Assembly: GCA_039972875.1 (NCBI GenBank)
Contig: JBDWMA010000019.1
Location: 124,001 to 188,000 of the forward strand
DNA: 64,000 nucleotides
Direction: 5' to 3'
Source of the DNA: Pseudoruegeria sp039972875
GTDB lineage: Bacteria; Pseudomonadota; Alphaproteobacteria; Rhodobacterales; Rhodobacteraceae
Shown here one piece after another: positions 32,112-39,694 of the stretch (the first letter of the stretch is position 1; every line of letters starts with the position of its first letter). The notes below the pieces were generated by a model, which made no database searches, was not told the DNA's origin, and saw only the letters and a program-made list of their open reading frames with translations. Made by a program: the position numbers and the translations under genes.

Positions 32112-33230
32112 ATGTCAGACGTAAAAGCGTCCGGCGCAGACGAACGTATTAAGCAGCAGTCAAGCTTGCGGAAAGCACTGATCCGCCCAGAACTTGGCGG
32201 TATTTGCGGTACGGTTATCGTCTTCGCTCTATTTCTACTTTTTGCCGGTGATAGCGGCATGTTTAACAGTCAGGGGATTATGAACTGGTCGACAGTTTCG
32301 GCTCAGTTCATGATCATCGCCGTCGGTGCCTGTCTTTTGATGATCGCAGGTGAATTCGACCTGTCTGTCGGTTCCATGATCGGTTTTGCGGGCATGATGA
32401 TTGCCATTTTTGGTGTCACGCTCGGTTGGCCAATGTGGGCTGCAATCCTAATTACTTTTGTGCTCGCCTTGGCCATCGGTGGTCTTAACGGATACATCGT
32501 TGTTCGCACTGGTTTGCCTAGTTTCATTGTTACATTGGCCTTTTTGTTCATTCTGCGTGGGTTTACGATTTTTCTTCCACAGATGATTGAGCGTAAAACG
32601 ATCATTGGTGGTATCCGCGAAGCTGCTGCCGGTGACTTCATTGCACCCTTGTTTGGCGGCAAAGTCCTCAAAGGTTTGTTTTCGTGGCTCGGAGATGCTG
32701 GCGTTATCGCAACCTTTGAACGTGGTACCAAAGCGGGTCAGCCCGTTGTCGACGGTATTCCAATGTTGATCGTTTGGGCAATCTTGTTGGTCGCTGTTGG
32801 ACACATATTGCTGACACGCACGCAATTCGGTAACTGGATTTTTGCATCTGGTGGCGACGCAGAGTCTGCGCGCAATTCAGGTGTTCCGGTGAACCGTGTG
32901 AAAATTTCAATGTTCATGATGACCGCGTTTTGTGCGGCAGTTTTTGCAACGTGTCAGGTAATGGAATTCGGTTCTGCTGGGGCCGACCGTGGTTTGCTCA
33001 AGGAATTCGAGGCAATCATCGCGGTTGTTATCGGTGGAGCATTGTTGACCGGCGGTTACGGATCGGTAATCGGTGCAGCACTTGGTGCATTGATCTTTGG
33101 TGTGGTTCAGCAGGGTCTGTTCTTTGCCGGGGTTGAAAGCTCTTTGTTCCGCGTGTTCTTGGGTGTGATCCTTCTCTTTGCGGTGATCCTGAACACATAC
33201 ATCCGTCGCATCATCACAGGGGAGCGTTAA
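32112..33230 (+). CDS. Sugar/inositol ABC transporter permease
   Basis: The 372-residue polytopic protein is an RbsC/FrcC-type permease: MIAVGACLLMIAGEFDLSVGSMIG and NGYIVVRTGLPSFIVTLAFLF in the N-terminal half, ESARNSGVPVNRVK cytoplasmic coupling loop, and GGALLTGGYGSVIGAALGALIFG near the end. It is longer than most ribose permeases because of an extra segment near residues 160-210, as in FrcC-type permeases. It follows the binding-protein gene by 87 bp and precedes the ATPase gene by one base. Confidence 0.9.
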   Translation: MSDVKASGADERIKQQSSLRKALIRPELGGICGTVIVFALFLLFAGDSGMFNSQGIMNWSTVSAQFMIIAVGACLLMIAGEFDLSVGSMIGFAGMMIAIFGVTLGWPMWAAILITFVLALAIGGLNGYIVVRTGLPSFIVTLAFLFILRGFTIFLPQMIERKTIIGGIREAAAGDFIAPLFGGKVLKGLFSWLGDAGVIATFERGTKAGQPVVDGIPMLIVWAILLVAVGHILLTRTQFGNWIFASGGDAESARNSGVPVNRVKISMFMMTAFCAAVFATCQVMEFGSAGADRGLLKEFEAIIAVVIGGALLTGGYGSVIGAALGALIFGVVQQGLFFAGVESSLFRVFLGVILLFAVILNTYIRRIITGER

Positions 33231-33231
33231 T

Positions 33232-34014
33232 ATGAGCGAGAAACCCATCATTCGGATGATCGATATCCAGAAACATTTCGGATCGGTTATCGCATTGGCT
33301 GGTGTATCTGTGGACGTTTTCGGAGGCGAATGTCATTGCCTTCTGGGCGACAACGGCGCTGGGAAATCGACCTTTATCAAAACCATGTCTGGGGTGCACA
33401 AGCCTACGTCTGGTACGATTGAGTTCGAAGGACAACCGATGAACTTCGCAGACCCTCGGGATGCGATGACAGCCGGGATTGCGACCGTGCACCAGCACCT
33501 AGCGATGATCCCGTTGATGTCGGTCAGCCGAAACTTTTTTATGGGCAATGAGCCCATCAAGAAAGTTGGACCGATCAATTTCTTTGATCATGCCCACGCC
33601 AACGAGGTGACCATGGGTGCGATGAAAAAAATGGGCATTAACTTGCGTGGACCGGATCAAGCTGTCGGGACATTGTCAGGCGGTGAGCGTCAAACCGTTG
33701 CGATCTCTCGGGCCGTACATTTCGGTGCTAAGGTTTTGATCCTTGATGAACCAACATCGGCTCTTGGTGTGCGTCAGACATCCAACGTTCTGGCAACCAT
33801 CGACAAAGTGCGCAAGCAAGGTGTCGGTGTGGTTTTCATCACGCACAACGTACGTCACGCGATGGCCGTGGGGGATCGGTTTACCGTTCTAAATCGTGGT
33901 AAAACCCTTGGCACCGCTCTGAAGGGTGAAATCTCTCAAGAAGAGTTGCAGGATCTTATGGCCGGTGGTCAAGAACTTGCTAGCCTTGAGGGCAGCCTTG
34001 GCGGAATGGTCTAA
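33232..34014 (+). CDS. Sugar/inositol ABC transporter ATP-binding protein
   Basis: The 260-residue protein carries a single ABC domain: Walker A GDNGAGKST, signature LSGGERQ, Walker B VLILDEPTSALG and switch THN. Carbohydrate-uptake ATPases of the RbsA type have two fused domains in about 500 residues; the single-domain form is the FrcA type and would work as a homodimer. The switch region reads ITHNVRHA, with His retained. A terminator closes the operon. Confidence 0.9.
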   Translation: MSEKPIIRMIDIQKHFGSVIALAGVSVDVFGGECHCLLGDNGAGKSTFIKTMSGVHKPTSGTIEFEGQPMNFADPRDAMTAGIATVHQHLAMIPLMSVSRNFFMGNEPIKKVGPINFFDHAHANEVTMGAMKKMGINLRGPDQAVGTLSGGERQTVAISRAVHFGAKVLILDEPTSALGVRQTSNVLATIDKVRKQGVGVVFITHNVRHAMAVGDRFTVLNRGKTLGTALKGEISQEELQDLMAGGQELASLEGSLGGMV

Positions 34015-34043
34015 AGATCGTTCTTCCAAATTCGGTAAGAAGA

Positions 34044-34065
34044 GGGCGGCGTTGCCGCCCTTTTT
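34044..34065 (+). terminator. Terminator of the inositol ABC transporter operon
   Basis: GGGCGGC-GTT-GCCGCCC followed by TTTTT, 30 bp after the ATPase stop codon. Confidence 0.85.
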
Positions 34066-34089
34066 CTATTTGAAGAGCCCCTTTTTTCG

Positions 34090-34311
34090 TTACCTCCAGT
34101 AACTATTTGCCTGCGCCACGGTTTGGAAATTTGTTGCCACAACATGCGACACCATGGTCAAACCTTCTGCACTATTCGCGTAGTCTGGGCGCATCTTGGT
34201 CCGGGCGTTGTCATCTGGCTGCGTAAATTTGACCGCCATTCGTGATAGTTTTATTGCCAACTCGTATCCCTCTTCGGGCGTGTCGGTGGTCAGGCTTGGG
34301 AGCCAAGACAT
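34090..34311 (-). CDS. Hexameric tyrosine-coordinated heme protein (HTHP)
   Basis: The 73-residue protein (ATG at 34311, GGAGG seven bases upstream) matches HTHP, a small hexameric heme protein with peroxidase and catalase activity first described from Silicibacter pomeroyi: TPEEGYELAIKLSRMAVKFTQP split across residues 11-32, then VVATNFQTVAQANSYW at the end. The heme-ligand tyrosine corresponds to Tyr44 (in RPDYANS). The frame extends to a TTG at 34323, but that codon overlaps the ribosome binding site. It is divergent from an OhrR-type regulator with paired operator-like sites between. No export signal, so it is cytoplasmic. Confidence 0.82.
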   Translation of the reverse strand: MSWLPSLTTDTPEEGYELAIKLSRMAVKFTQPDDNARTKMRPDYANSAEGLTMVSHVVATNFQTVAQANSYWR

Positions 34312-34324
34312 AATATCCTCCAAT

Positions 34325-34340
34325 ATGTCGTGTACGATAT
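34325..34340. promoter_or_regulatory. Candidate OhrR-type operator 1
   Basis: ATGTCGTGTACGATAT, containing TCG-N4-CGA. Its complement closely matches the second site at 34381 (13 of 16 bases). It lies immediately upstream of the HTHP ribosome binding site. Confidence 0.5.
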
Positions 34341-34380
34341 ATCTGAATCTTGCATAAGCACACGTCTCTGGTCAATAGTT

Positions 34381-34396
34381 ATATCGTACGCGATGT
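34381..34396. promoter_or_regulatory. Candidate OhrR-type operator 2
   Basis: ATATCGTACGCGATGT, an imperfect palindrome with ATCG-N4-CGAT, inverted relative to the site at 34325 and 17 bp upstream of the regulator's ATG. Confidence 0.5.
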
Positions 34397-34412
34397 ATAC
34401 AAGGACCAACGC

Positions 34413-34856
34413 ATGACACCCATAACTTCCCCAACCCATGCAAATGACATGTTTTGTTACGGAATTTACACAGCGTCCCATGTTGTAAATCGCGCATATA
34501 CTCCGCACCTTGCCCCGCTTGGTTTGACTTATCCGCAGTACATTACGCTAACGCTTCTGTGGGAAAGGGACTGCCAAAAGGTAACGGATTTGGCTGGGCA
34601 ATTGCGGATGGGAACTAACACGTTGACGCCGTTGCTCAAAAGGTTGGAAGGGCAGGGGTATATCACCCGCAATCGTGGTAAAAAAGACGGGCGAGAGATT
34701 GTCGTAGCCCTCACTGAAATTGGGCGTGAATTGCAAAAAAATGCACCGGCGATTACAGCCTGCATGATCGAGGGAACAGGCCTTACGCAGTCGGAGTTGG
34801 ATAAGTTACAGCATCTCTTACTCAGGGTCTGTTCCGGTTTGTCAGATGAGGCCTGA
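34413..34856 (+). CDS. MarR-family regulator, OhrR type
   Basis: From the ATG at 34413, preceded by AAGGA, the protein has 147 residues. It carries the OhrR N-terminal signature with the peroxide-sensing cysteine at position 15 (FCYGIYTASHVVNRAY), LGLTYPQYITL, the winged helix (KVTDLAGQLRMGTNTLTPLLKRLEGQGYITR) and basic wing. OhrR proteins repress peroxidase genes until the cysteine is oxidised by organic hydroperoxides. The usual partner, ohr, is absent; the divergent partner is HTHP. The frame is open to 34350, but upstream codons overlap the second operator-like site. Confidence 0.85.
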   Translation: MTPITSPTHANDMFCYGIYTASHVVNRAYTPHLAPLGLTYPQYITLTLLWERDCQKVTDLAGQLRMGTNTLTPLLKRLEGQGYITRNRGKKDGREIVVALTEIGRELQKNAPAITACMIEGTGLTQSELDKLQHLLLRVCSGLSDEA

Positions 34857-34915
34857 CATGGGTTGCCCCCAGCATATATATGGATTGCTGGATCAAAGAG
34901 AGAGCTCGCTACTTC

Positions 34916-35788
34916 TCAAGTGAATTTACGGAACAGTTTTGTTTGATCAAACATATCCTCTAGTTCTTCCATCCGCTGTTTGGTCTGGCCCCAATTTAGA
35001 TCCTGAACCGCAGAAATCATTGTTTCAACAAGCAACATTGTCGTTGTTGTAGAATCCCATGCCGAAGGAGCGACAATTCGGCAGCTAAAGCTTATGTCGG
35101 CCGATTGATGCACCGGGGATCGCCACTGATCTGTAAATAGAATGACTTTTGCCCCACGCGCATGGGCGAGCTCTGCCAGTTTTAGAGTGTTATTTTCGTA
35201 TCGGCGCACATCAAAAATGATAAAAACATCGCCTTTTTTGGCGTTTAGAAGGTAGTGCGGCCACGTGTTTGAAGAGGATTCAACATGGGTTAGGTTGGGC
35301 CGTATTACTTGCATATGTAGGAACAGATATTCCGCAACAGTATGCGTAATGCGACCACCCACGATATACAAATGACGCGATTGATCGGCGGCCAATTGAC
35401 AAGCGGTGTCAAAATCCTCGGGGACGATCTGGGCCAAGGTCAAACGCGTGTTCTCCATCACCGCATCTGTAAAACGGTTTAAGATATGTTCCGACGGGGC
35501 GGCTTCCGCCCATGTGTCATGTTTTGCGATAGGATTCTTGGCTTTGGCGCGGAGTTCCTCCCGCAATTCGGCCTGGAAATCAGGATACCCTTTATATCCG
35601 AGCTTCTGCACCATCCGGGCCACGGTTGGGACAGAGACTTCGGCGTCTTTGGCCAGTGTTGATAATGATCCCAGCCCGGATGCGGGGTAGTTTTCAAGAA
35701 TAGACAACGCCAATTGTCGCTCAGCACGAGTCAGTTGATCCAGTTTTTCCTGAATGCGATCTGAAATAGTTTGTGCGGACTCTGACAT
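34916..35788 (-). CDS. RpiR-family transcriptional regulator (MurR/RpiR, HTH + SIS)
   Basis: From the ATG at 35788, with CGGAGG upstream, the protein has 290 residues: an N-terminal HTH_6 domain (LTRAERQLALSILENYPASGLGS, then AEVSVPTVARMVQKLGYKGYPDF) and a C-terminal SIS domain from about residue 125 (LYIVGGRITHTVAEYLF, GDVFIIFDVRRYENN). RpiR regulators sense phosphosugars or other metabolites through the SIS domain. The in-frame extension to 35932 overlaps the divergent gene and is excluded. It probably controls the divergent amidohydrolase-TRAP-glutamine-synthetase-like operon. Confidence 0.88.
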   Translation of the reverse strand: MSESAQTISDRIQEKLDQLTRAERQLALSILENYPASGLGSLSTLAKDAEVSVPTVARMVQKLGYKGYPDFQAELREELRAKAKNPIAKHDTWAEAAPSEHILNRFTDAVMENTRLTLAQIVPEDFDTACQLAADQSRHLYIVGGRITHTVAEYLFLHMQVIRPNLTHVESSSNTWPHYLLNAKKGDVFIIFDVRRYENNTLKLAELAHARGAKVILFTDQWRSPVHQSADISFSCRIVAPSAWDSTTTTMLLVETMISAVQDLNWGQTKQRMEELEDMFDQTKLFRKFT

Positions 35789-35902
35789 TTGTGCCTCCGA
35801 TATGTTCATCAATTTAACAGGGATGACTAGTTCTGATAAATTTTTCACAATTTTGTTGACAGAAGACACTTTTGGCAAGCATTTTATCCGCAAGGAGCCA
35901 AA

Positions 35903-36664
35903 ATGAATCACACTTCCCCCCTTCAAAGTCATGATCCGGTATGGGTCCGAAACGCTGATGGTGTCTCGTCAGTCGTTTTGGTGTGTGAACACGCCAGTCG
36001 GTTTATTCCGGATTATTTTCATGACCTCGGTATGTCTGCTGATGATTTGGCCAGTCATGCGGTCTGGGATCCAGGGGCTGCGCCTGTGGCCGCAGGGATT
36101 TCAGATGCATTGGATGCTCCATTGGTGGGGGCAGGAATTTCGCGGTTGGTATATGATTGCAACCGCCCGCCGTCGGCGCTGGATGCGATGCCAGAAAAGA
36201 GTGAACGCATCATTGTGCCAGGTAACCGAGGCCTAACGCCGACCCAACGCAGGGCGCGTACCACCGAATTCTATGACCCTTTTCGGAATGGATTGGCGTC
36301 AACGATTGCAGGCGTGAAAGATCCCAAAATTGTGACCATCCACAGCTTTACGCCGGTATATAAAGGGGCAACGCGGACCGTGGAAATCGGTATCCTGCAT
36401 GACGCTGATCAACGTCTTGCGGATGCAATGTTGCACACTGCAAAATCACACACAAATTTTGTGGTGGAGCGTAACCAGCCCTATGGGCCGCAGGATGGGG
36501 TGACCCATACGCTAAAAGAACATGCGCTTTGTCATGGTCATGCCAATGTGATGATTGAAATCCGCAATGATTTGATCTCAACAGAAGCCCAGCAAACCGA
36601 GGTGGCCAAAATGCTAACCGGTTGGTTGACCGATGCCGTGTCGCAATTGGAGACCATGCAATGA
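35903..36664 (+). CDS. N-formylglutamate amidohydrolase family protein
   Basis: The 253-residue protein fits the FGase (HutG-type) family: VVLVCEHASRFIP near residue 25, DPGAAPVA, SRLVYDCNRPPSA, IVTIHSFTPVYKG and a conserved VMIEIRND near the C-terminus, giving the metal and substrate residues. Classical members release formate from N-formylglutamate in histidine breakdown, but no hut genes are here. Beside a glutamine-synthetase-like ligase and two dehydrogenases, it may instead hydrolyse a gamma-glutamyl amide. That is inference. Its stop overlaps the next start in ATGA. Confidence 0.82.
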   Translation: MNHTSPLQSHDPVWVRNADGVSSVVLVCEHASRFIPDYFHDLGMSADDLASHAVWDPGAAPVAAGISDALDAPLVGAGISRLVYDCNRPPSALDAMPEKSERIIVPGNRGLTPTQRRARTTEFYDPFRNGLASTIAGVKDPKIVTIHSFTPVYKGATRTVEIGILHDADQRLADAMLHTAKSHTNFVVERNQPYGPQDGVTHTLKEHALCHGHANVMIEIRNDLISTEAQQTEVAKMLTGWLTDAVSQLETMQ

Positions 36665-37230
36665 CAGCACTTTTAAGGGGCTACATCAAAGGCGTGGATG
36701 CGGTGAACCACCGGATCGGTCGGATTGCGATGTATGGCATCTTTGTCCTCATGGGAATTTTGCTCTGGTCGTCTGTCAGCAAAACCTTTTTCCTGCCCTC
36801 ACTCTGGACGCTAGAATTGGCACAGTTTGTAATGGTTGGATATTACATATTGGGCGGACCTTATTCGATCCAACTCGGCTCGAATGTACGGATGGATTTG
36901 CTGTATGGTGGATGGTCGGTCCGACGCAAAGCATGGTTCGATTTGATTACGGTTTGCTTTCTGATCTTTTATCTATTGGTGCTGCTCTATGGGGCGATTA
37001 GTTCTACGGCCTATTCCCTTGGATATTGGAAGAGCGAACCCATTTCATATCTATTTGGCGTCCTTATCGGAACCGAAGAAATCGGGAGGTTGGAGCAATC
37101 CTCTTCTGCGTGGCGGCCCTATATGTGGCCCGTGAAATCAATAATGATCGTTGGGTTTTTCCTAATGCTGCTGCAATGCGTGTCTGAACTGTTCAAGGAT
37201 GTGTTGCGTTTAAAGGGTGAGGACATCTGA
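36661..37230 (+). CDS. dctQ: TRAP transporter small permease (DctQ type), system 1
   Basis: The ATG at 36661 overlaps the previous stop, giving 189 residues with four predicted membrane spans, the DctQ layout. FVMVGYYILGGPYSIQLGSNVRMDLLYG is the conserved mid-region with the usual hydrophilic RMD. It pairs with DctM (37230) and DctP (38606). The in-frame extension from 36622 is inside the upstream gene and is rejected. Confidence 0.88.
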   Translation: MTALLRGYIKGVDAVNHRIGRIAMYGIFVLMGILLWSSVSKTFFLPSLWTLELAQFVMVGYYILGGPYSIQLGSNVRMDLLYGGWSVRRKAWFDLITVCFLIFYLLVLLYGAISSTAYSLGYWKSEPISYLFGVLIGTEEIGRLEQSSSAWRPYMWPVKSIMIVGFFLMLLQCVSELFKDVLRLKGEDI

Positions 37231-38555
37231 TGCCGTATGAGATGATCGCGACCTTAATGTTTTCGACCATGATGTTGATGCTCTTAACAGGGCAACGCGT
37301 GTTTGGGGCGATTGGGTTTATTGCCGTGATTGCGGCGCTGTTGTTGTGGGGGGACCGCGGTGGATATGACCTCGGTTTCGCCGCCGCAATGAAATTGATG
37401 AAATGGTATCCGCTGCTCACGCTGCCGATGTTCATCTTTATGGGGTACGTCCTGTCAGAATCTAAAATTGCGGATGATCTTTATAAGATGTTCCACGTTT
37501 GGATGGGCGGGCTTCAGGGCGGATTGGCGATTGGGACCATTGGTTTGATGGTTTTGATTTCAGCTATGAACGGTCTGTCTGTAGCCGGCATGGCCATTGG
37601 TGCGACGATCGCACTGCCAGAGCTGTTAAAGCGGGGATATGATAAACGAATGGTCACGGGGGTGATCCAGGCGGGGTCGTCTCTGGGGATACTGGTGCCG
37701 CCATCTGTGGTGTTGGTGCTTTACGCAATGATAGCACGACAACCTGTGGGGCAGCTTTGGCTTGCGGGGATTATTCCGGGGTTGATGATGGCTGCTATGT
37801 TCATCATTTACATCGTCGTGCGATGTAAAATGAACCCAGATCTTGGGCCCGTTCTGAACGACGAAGATCGCAATATCCCAAGGGCTGAAAAGCTCCGTTT
37901 GCTGCGGGCAGGGCTTTTACCCTTGGTCATTTTCGCAGTGATGATGGTGCCTTTTGTGAATGGTTGGACCTCGCTTGTCGAAAGCTCTGCCATTGGTGCG
38001 CTGGCCGCGTTTTTTGCTGCCGTGCTTAAGGGGCGGATGACAAAAGAAGTGTTCGAAAATTCGGTGCGCAATACTCTGGGCATCACCTGCATGTTTATGT
38101 GGATTATTTTAGCGGCGCTGGCATTTGGTGCGGTGTTTGATGGGCTTGGAGCGGTCAAAGCAATCGAAAGTCTTTTCACTGAAAAGCTGAACCTCAACCC
38201 GTGGGTTATCCTGATCCTGATGCAGTTAAGCTTTATTCTGATGGGAACGTTTTTGGACGACACGGCCATGCTGGTCATCGTTGCACCCTTGTATGTGCCA
38301 CTGGTTGGAGAACTTGGGTTTGATCTGATCTGGTATGGGATCCTTTATACGATCACAACCCAGATCGCCTATATGACGCCACCGTTTGGTTACAACTTGT
38401 TTTTGATGCGGGCTATGGCACCCCCCGAAATTACTCTGCGCGACATTTACGGATCAATCACGCCGTTTGTCCTTGTGATGGTGTTTGCGCTGACCCTCGT
38501 GATTGTGTTTCCGGGTTTGGCAACATGGCTGCCAGACTACGTATACGGAAAATGA
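37230..38555 (+). CDS. dctM: TRAP transporter large permease (DctM type), system 1
   Basis: The 441-residue polytopic protein is a DctM/SiaM-type permease with about 12 spans: MNGLSVAGMAIGATIALPELLKRGYDKR and QAGSSLGILVPPSVVLVLYAM are the typical helical-hairpin and substrate-site regions, and FLDDTAMLVIVAPLYVP and MTPPFGYNLFLM the second repeat. It uses the sodium gradient to import the solute delivered by DctP. It overlaps dctQ by one base. Confidence 0.92.
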   Translation: MPYEMIATLMFSTMMLMLLTGQRVFGAIGFIAVIAALLLWGDRGGYDLGFAAAMKLMKWYPLLTLPMFIFMGYVLSESKIADDLYKMFHVWMGGLQGGLAIGTIGLMVLISAMNGLSVAGMAIGATIALPELLKRGYDKRMVTGVIQAGSSLGILVPPSVVLVLYAMIARQPVGQLWLAGIIPGLMMAAMFIIYIVVRCKMNPDLGPVLNDEDRNIPRAEKLRLLRAGLLPLVIFAVMMVPFVNGWTSLVESSAIGALAAFFAAVLKGRMTKEVFENSVRNTLGITCMFMWIILAALAFGAVFDGLGAVKAIESLFTEKLNLNPWVILILMQLSFILMGTFLDDTAMLVIVAPLYVPLVGELGFDLIWYGILYTITTQIAYMTPPFGYNLFLMRAMAPPEITLRDIYGSITPFVLVMVFALTLVIVFPGLATWLPDYVYGK

Positions 38556-38605
38556 ACATAAGAGACCGGGCGAACCCGGCGAAAATTTAAACAAGGAGAG
38601 AAAAC

Positions 38606-39637
38606 ATGACGACAAGACGTAAGTTTATCCAAAGTGCCGCTCTTGCTGGCCCAGCCGCATTGGCGACACCAGCCTTGGCACAAAGCACCATTAAATGGCG
38701 CATGCAAACCTATGCGGGGGCTGCACTGGCTGCTGAAGTCATCGATCCTGCGATCAAAATGTTCAACAAAATCGCCGGCGATCGGATGCAGATCGAATTG
38801 TTCTACGCGGATCAATTGGTTCCCACCGGAGAGTTGTTCCAGGCGATGCAACGGGGCACGATTGATGCGGTACAATCGGACGATGACTCCATGGCTTCCC
38901 CAACAGAGGTTACGGTTTTTGGTGGTTATTTCCCGTTTGGCTCGCGCTACTCCCTCGATGTTCCTGTGCTGTTTAACCAGTACGGCCTGAACGAAATTTG
39001 GGACGAAGAATATTCCAAAGTCGGCGTCAAACACATCTCCGCCGGTGCTTGGGATCCATGCCATTTTGCGACCAAAGACCCGATCCGCAGCCTTGCAGAC
39101 CTTAAAGGCAAGCGCATCTTTACCTTTCCTACGGCGGGCCGTTTCCTGTCTCAGTTTGGTGTGGTCCCTGTGAACCTTCCGTGGGAGGACATTGAGGTCG
39201 CCGTTCAAACTGGTGAACTTGACGGTATCGCGTGGTCCGGCATCACCGAGGATTATACAGTCGGCTGGGCGGATGTGACCAACTATTTCTTGACCAACAA
39301 CATCTCTGGTGCATGGGCCGGATCATTCTTTGCCAACATGGATCGTTGGAATGAATTGCCTGAAGATCTGCAAACGCTGTTCCGCGTCTGCTGTGATCAG
39401 TCCCATTATTATCGTCAATGGTGGTACTGGGGGGGTGAGGCCAACCTGCGTGTGAATGGTCCAAAAATGGAACTGACCACAATTCCGGATGACGAATGGG
39501 CCACAGTTGAGGCCGCCGCACAAGTGTTCTGGGAAGAGATTGCAGCGGAATCCGAAACCAAGCGTCGCGTCGTTGATATCTTTAAGAAATACAACGCCGA
39601 CATGGTTAAAGCCGGCCGTCCATACCGTTACGGTTAA
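38606..39637 (+). CDS. dctP: TRAP transporter substrate-binding protein (DctP type), system 1
   Basis: The 343-residue protein starts with a Tat-type signal (TRRKFIQ, cleavage after Ala-Leu-Ala near 25) and has the DctP fold. The position of the near-universal carboxylate-binding arginine (KIRV in most members) reads RIFTF, with Phe172 in place of Arg, suggesting a ligand without a free carboxylate. Elsewhere the family pattern holds (LPWEDIEVAVQTGELDGIAW). Aromatic residues are plentiful near the C-terminus (YYRQWWYWGG). The ligand may be an amine or amino alcohol; see findings. Confidence 0.9.
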   Translation: MTTRRKFIQSAALAGPAALATPALAQSTIKWRMQTYAGAALAAEVIDPAIKMFNKIAGDRMQIELFYADQLVPTGELFQAMQRGTIDAVQSDDDSMASPTEVTVFGGYFPFGSRYSLDVPVLFNQYGLNEIWDEEYSKVGVKHISAGAWDPCHFATKDPIRSLADLKGKRIFTFPTAGRFLSQFGVVPVNLPWEDIEVAVQTGELDGIAWSGITEDYTVGWADVTNYFLTNNISGAWAGSFFANMDRWNELPEDLQTLFRVCCDQSHYYRQWWYWGGEANLRVNGPKMELTTIPDDEWATVEAAAQVFWEEIAAESETKRRVVDIFKKYNADMVKAGRPYRYG

Positions 39638-39645
39638 ACGCATTT

Positions 39646-39668
39646 GGGGCGGCGGATTCTGCCGCCCC
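39646..39668 (+). terminator. Intercistronic hairpin after dctP (system 1)
   Basis: GGGGCGGC and GCCGCCCC form an 8-bp stem with a 7-base loop, 9 bp after the dctP stop. No T-run follows, so it may stabilise dctP mRNA or attenuate read-through into the glutamine-synthetase-like gene. Confidence 0.5.
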
Positions 39669-39694
39669 TTACCTCAATATTGAAAGACAGGCCC

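Noticed and set aside
21045..34014. iolA (malonate semialdehyde dehydrogenase) within the inositol locus
   Set aside because: The aldehyde dehydrogenases in the window (41062 and 59186) lie in other operons and do not have the MmsA/IolA pattern, so iolA is taken to be elsewhere.
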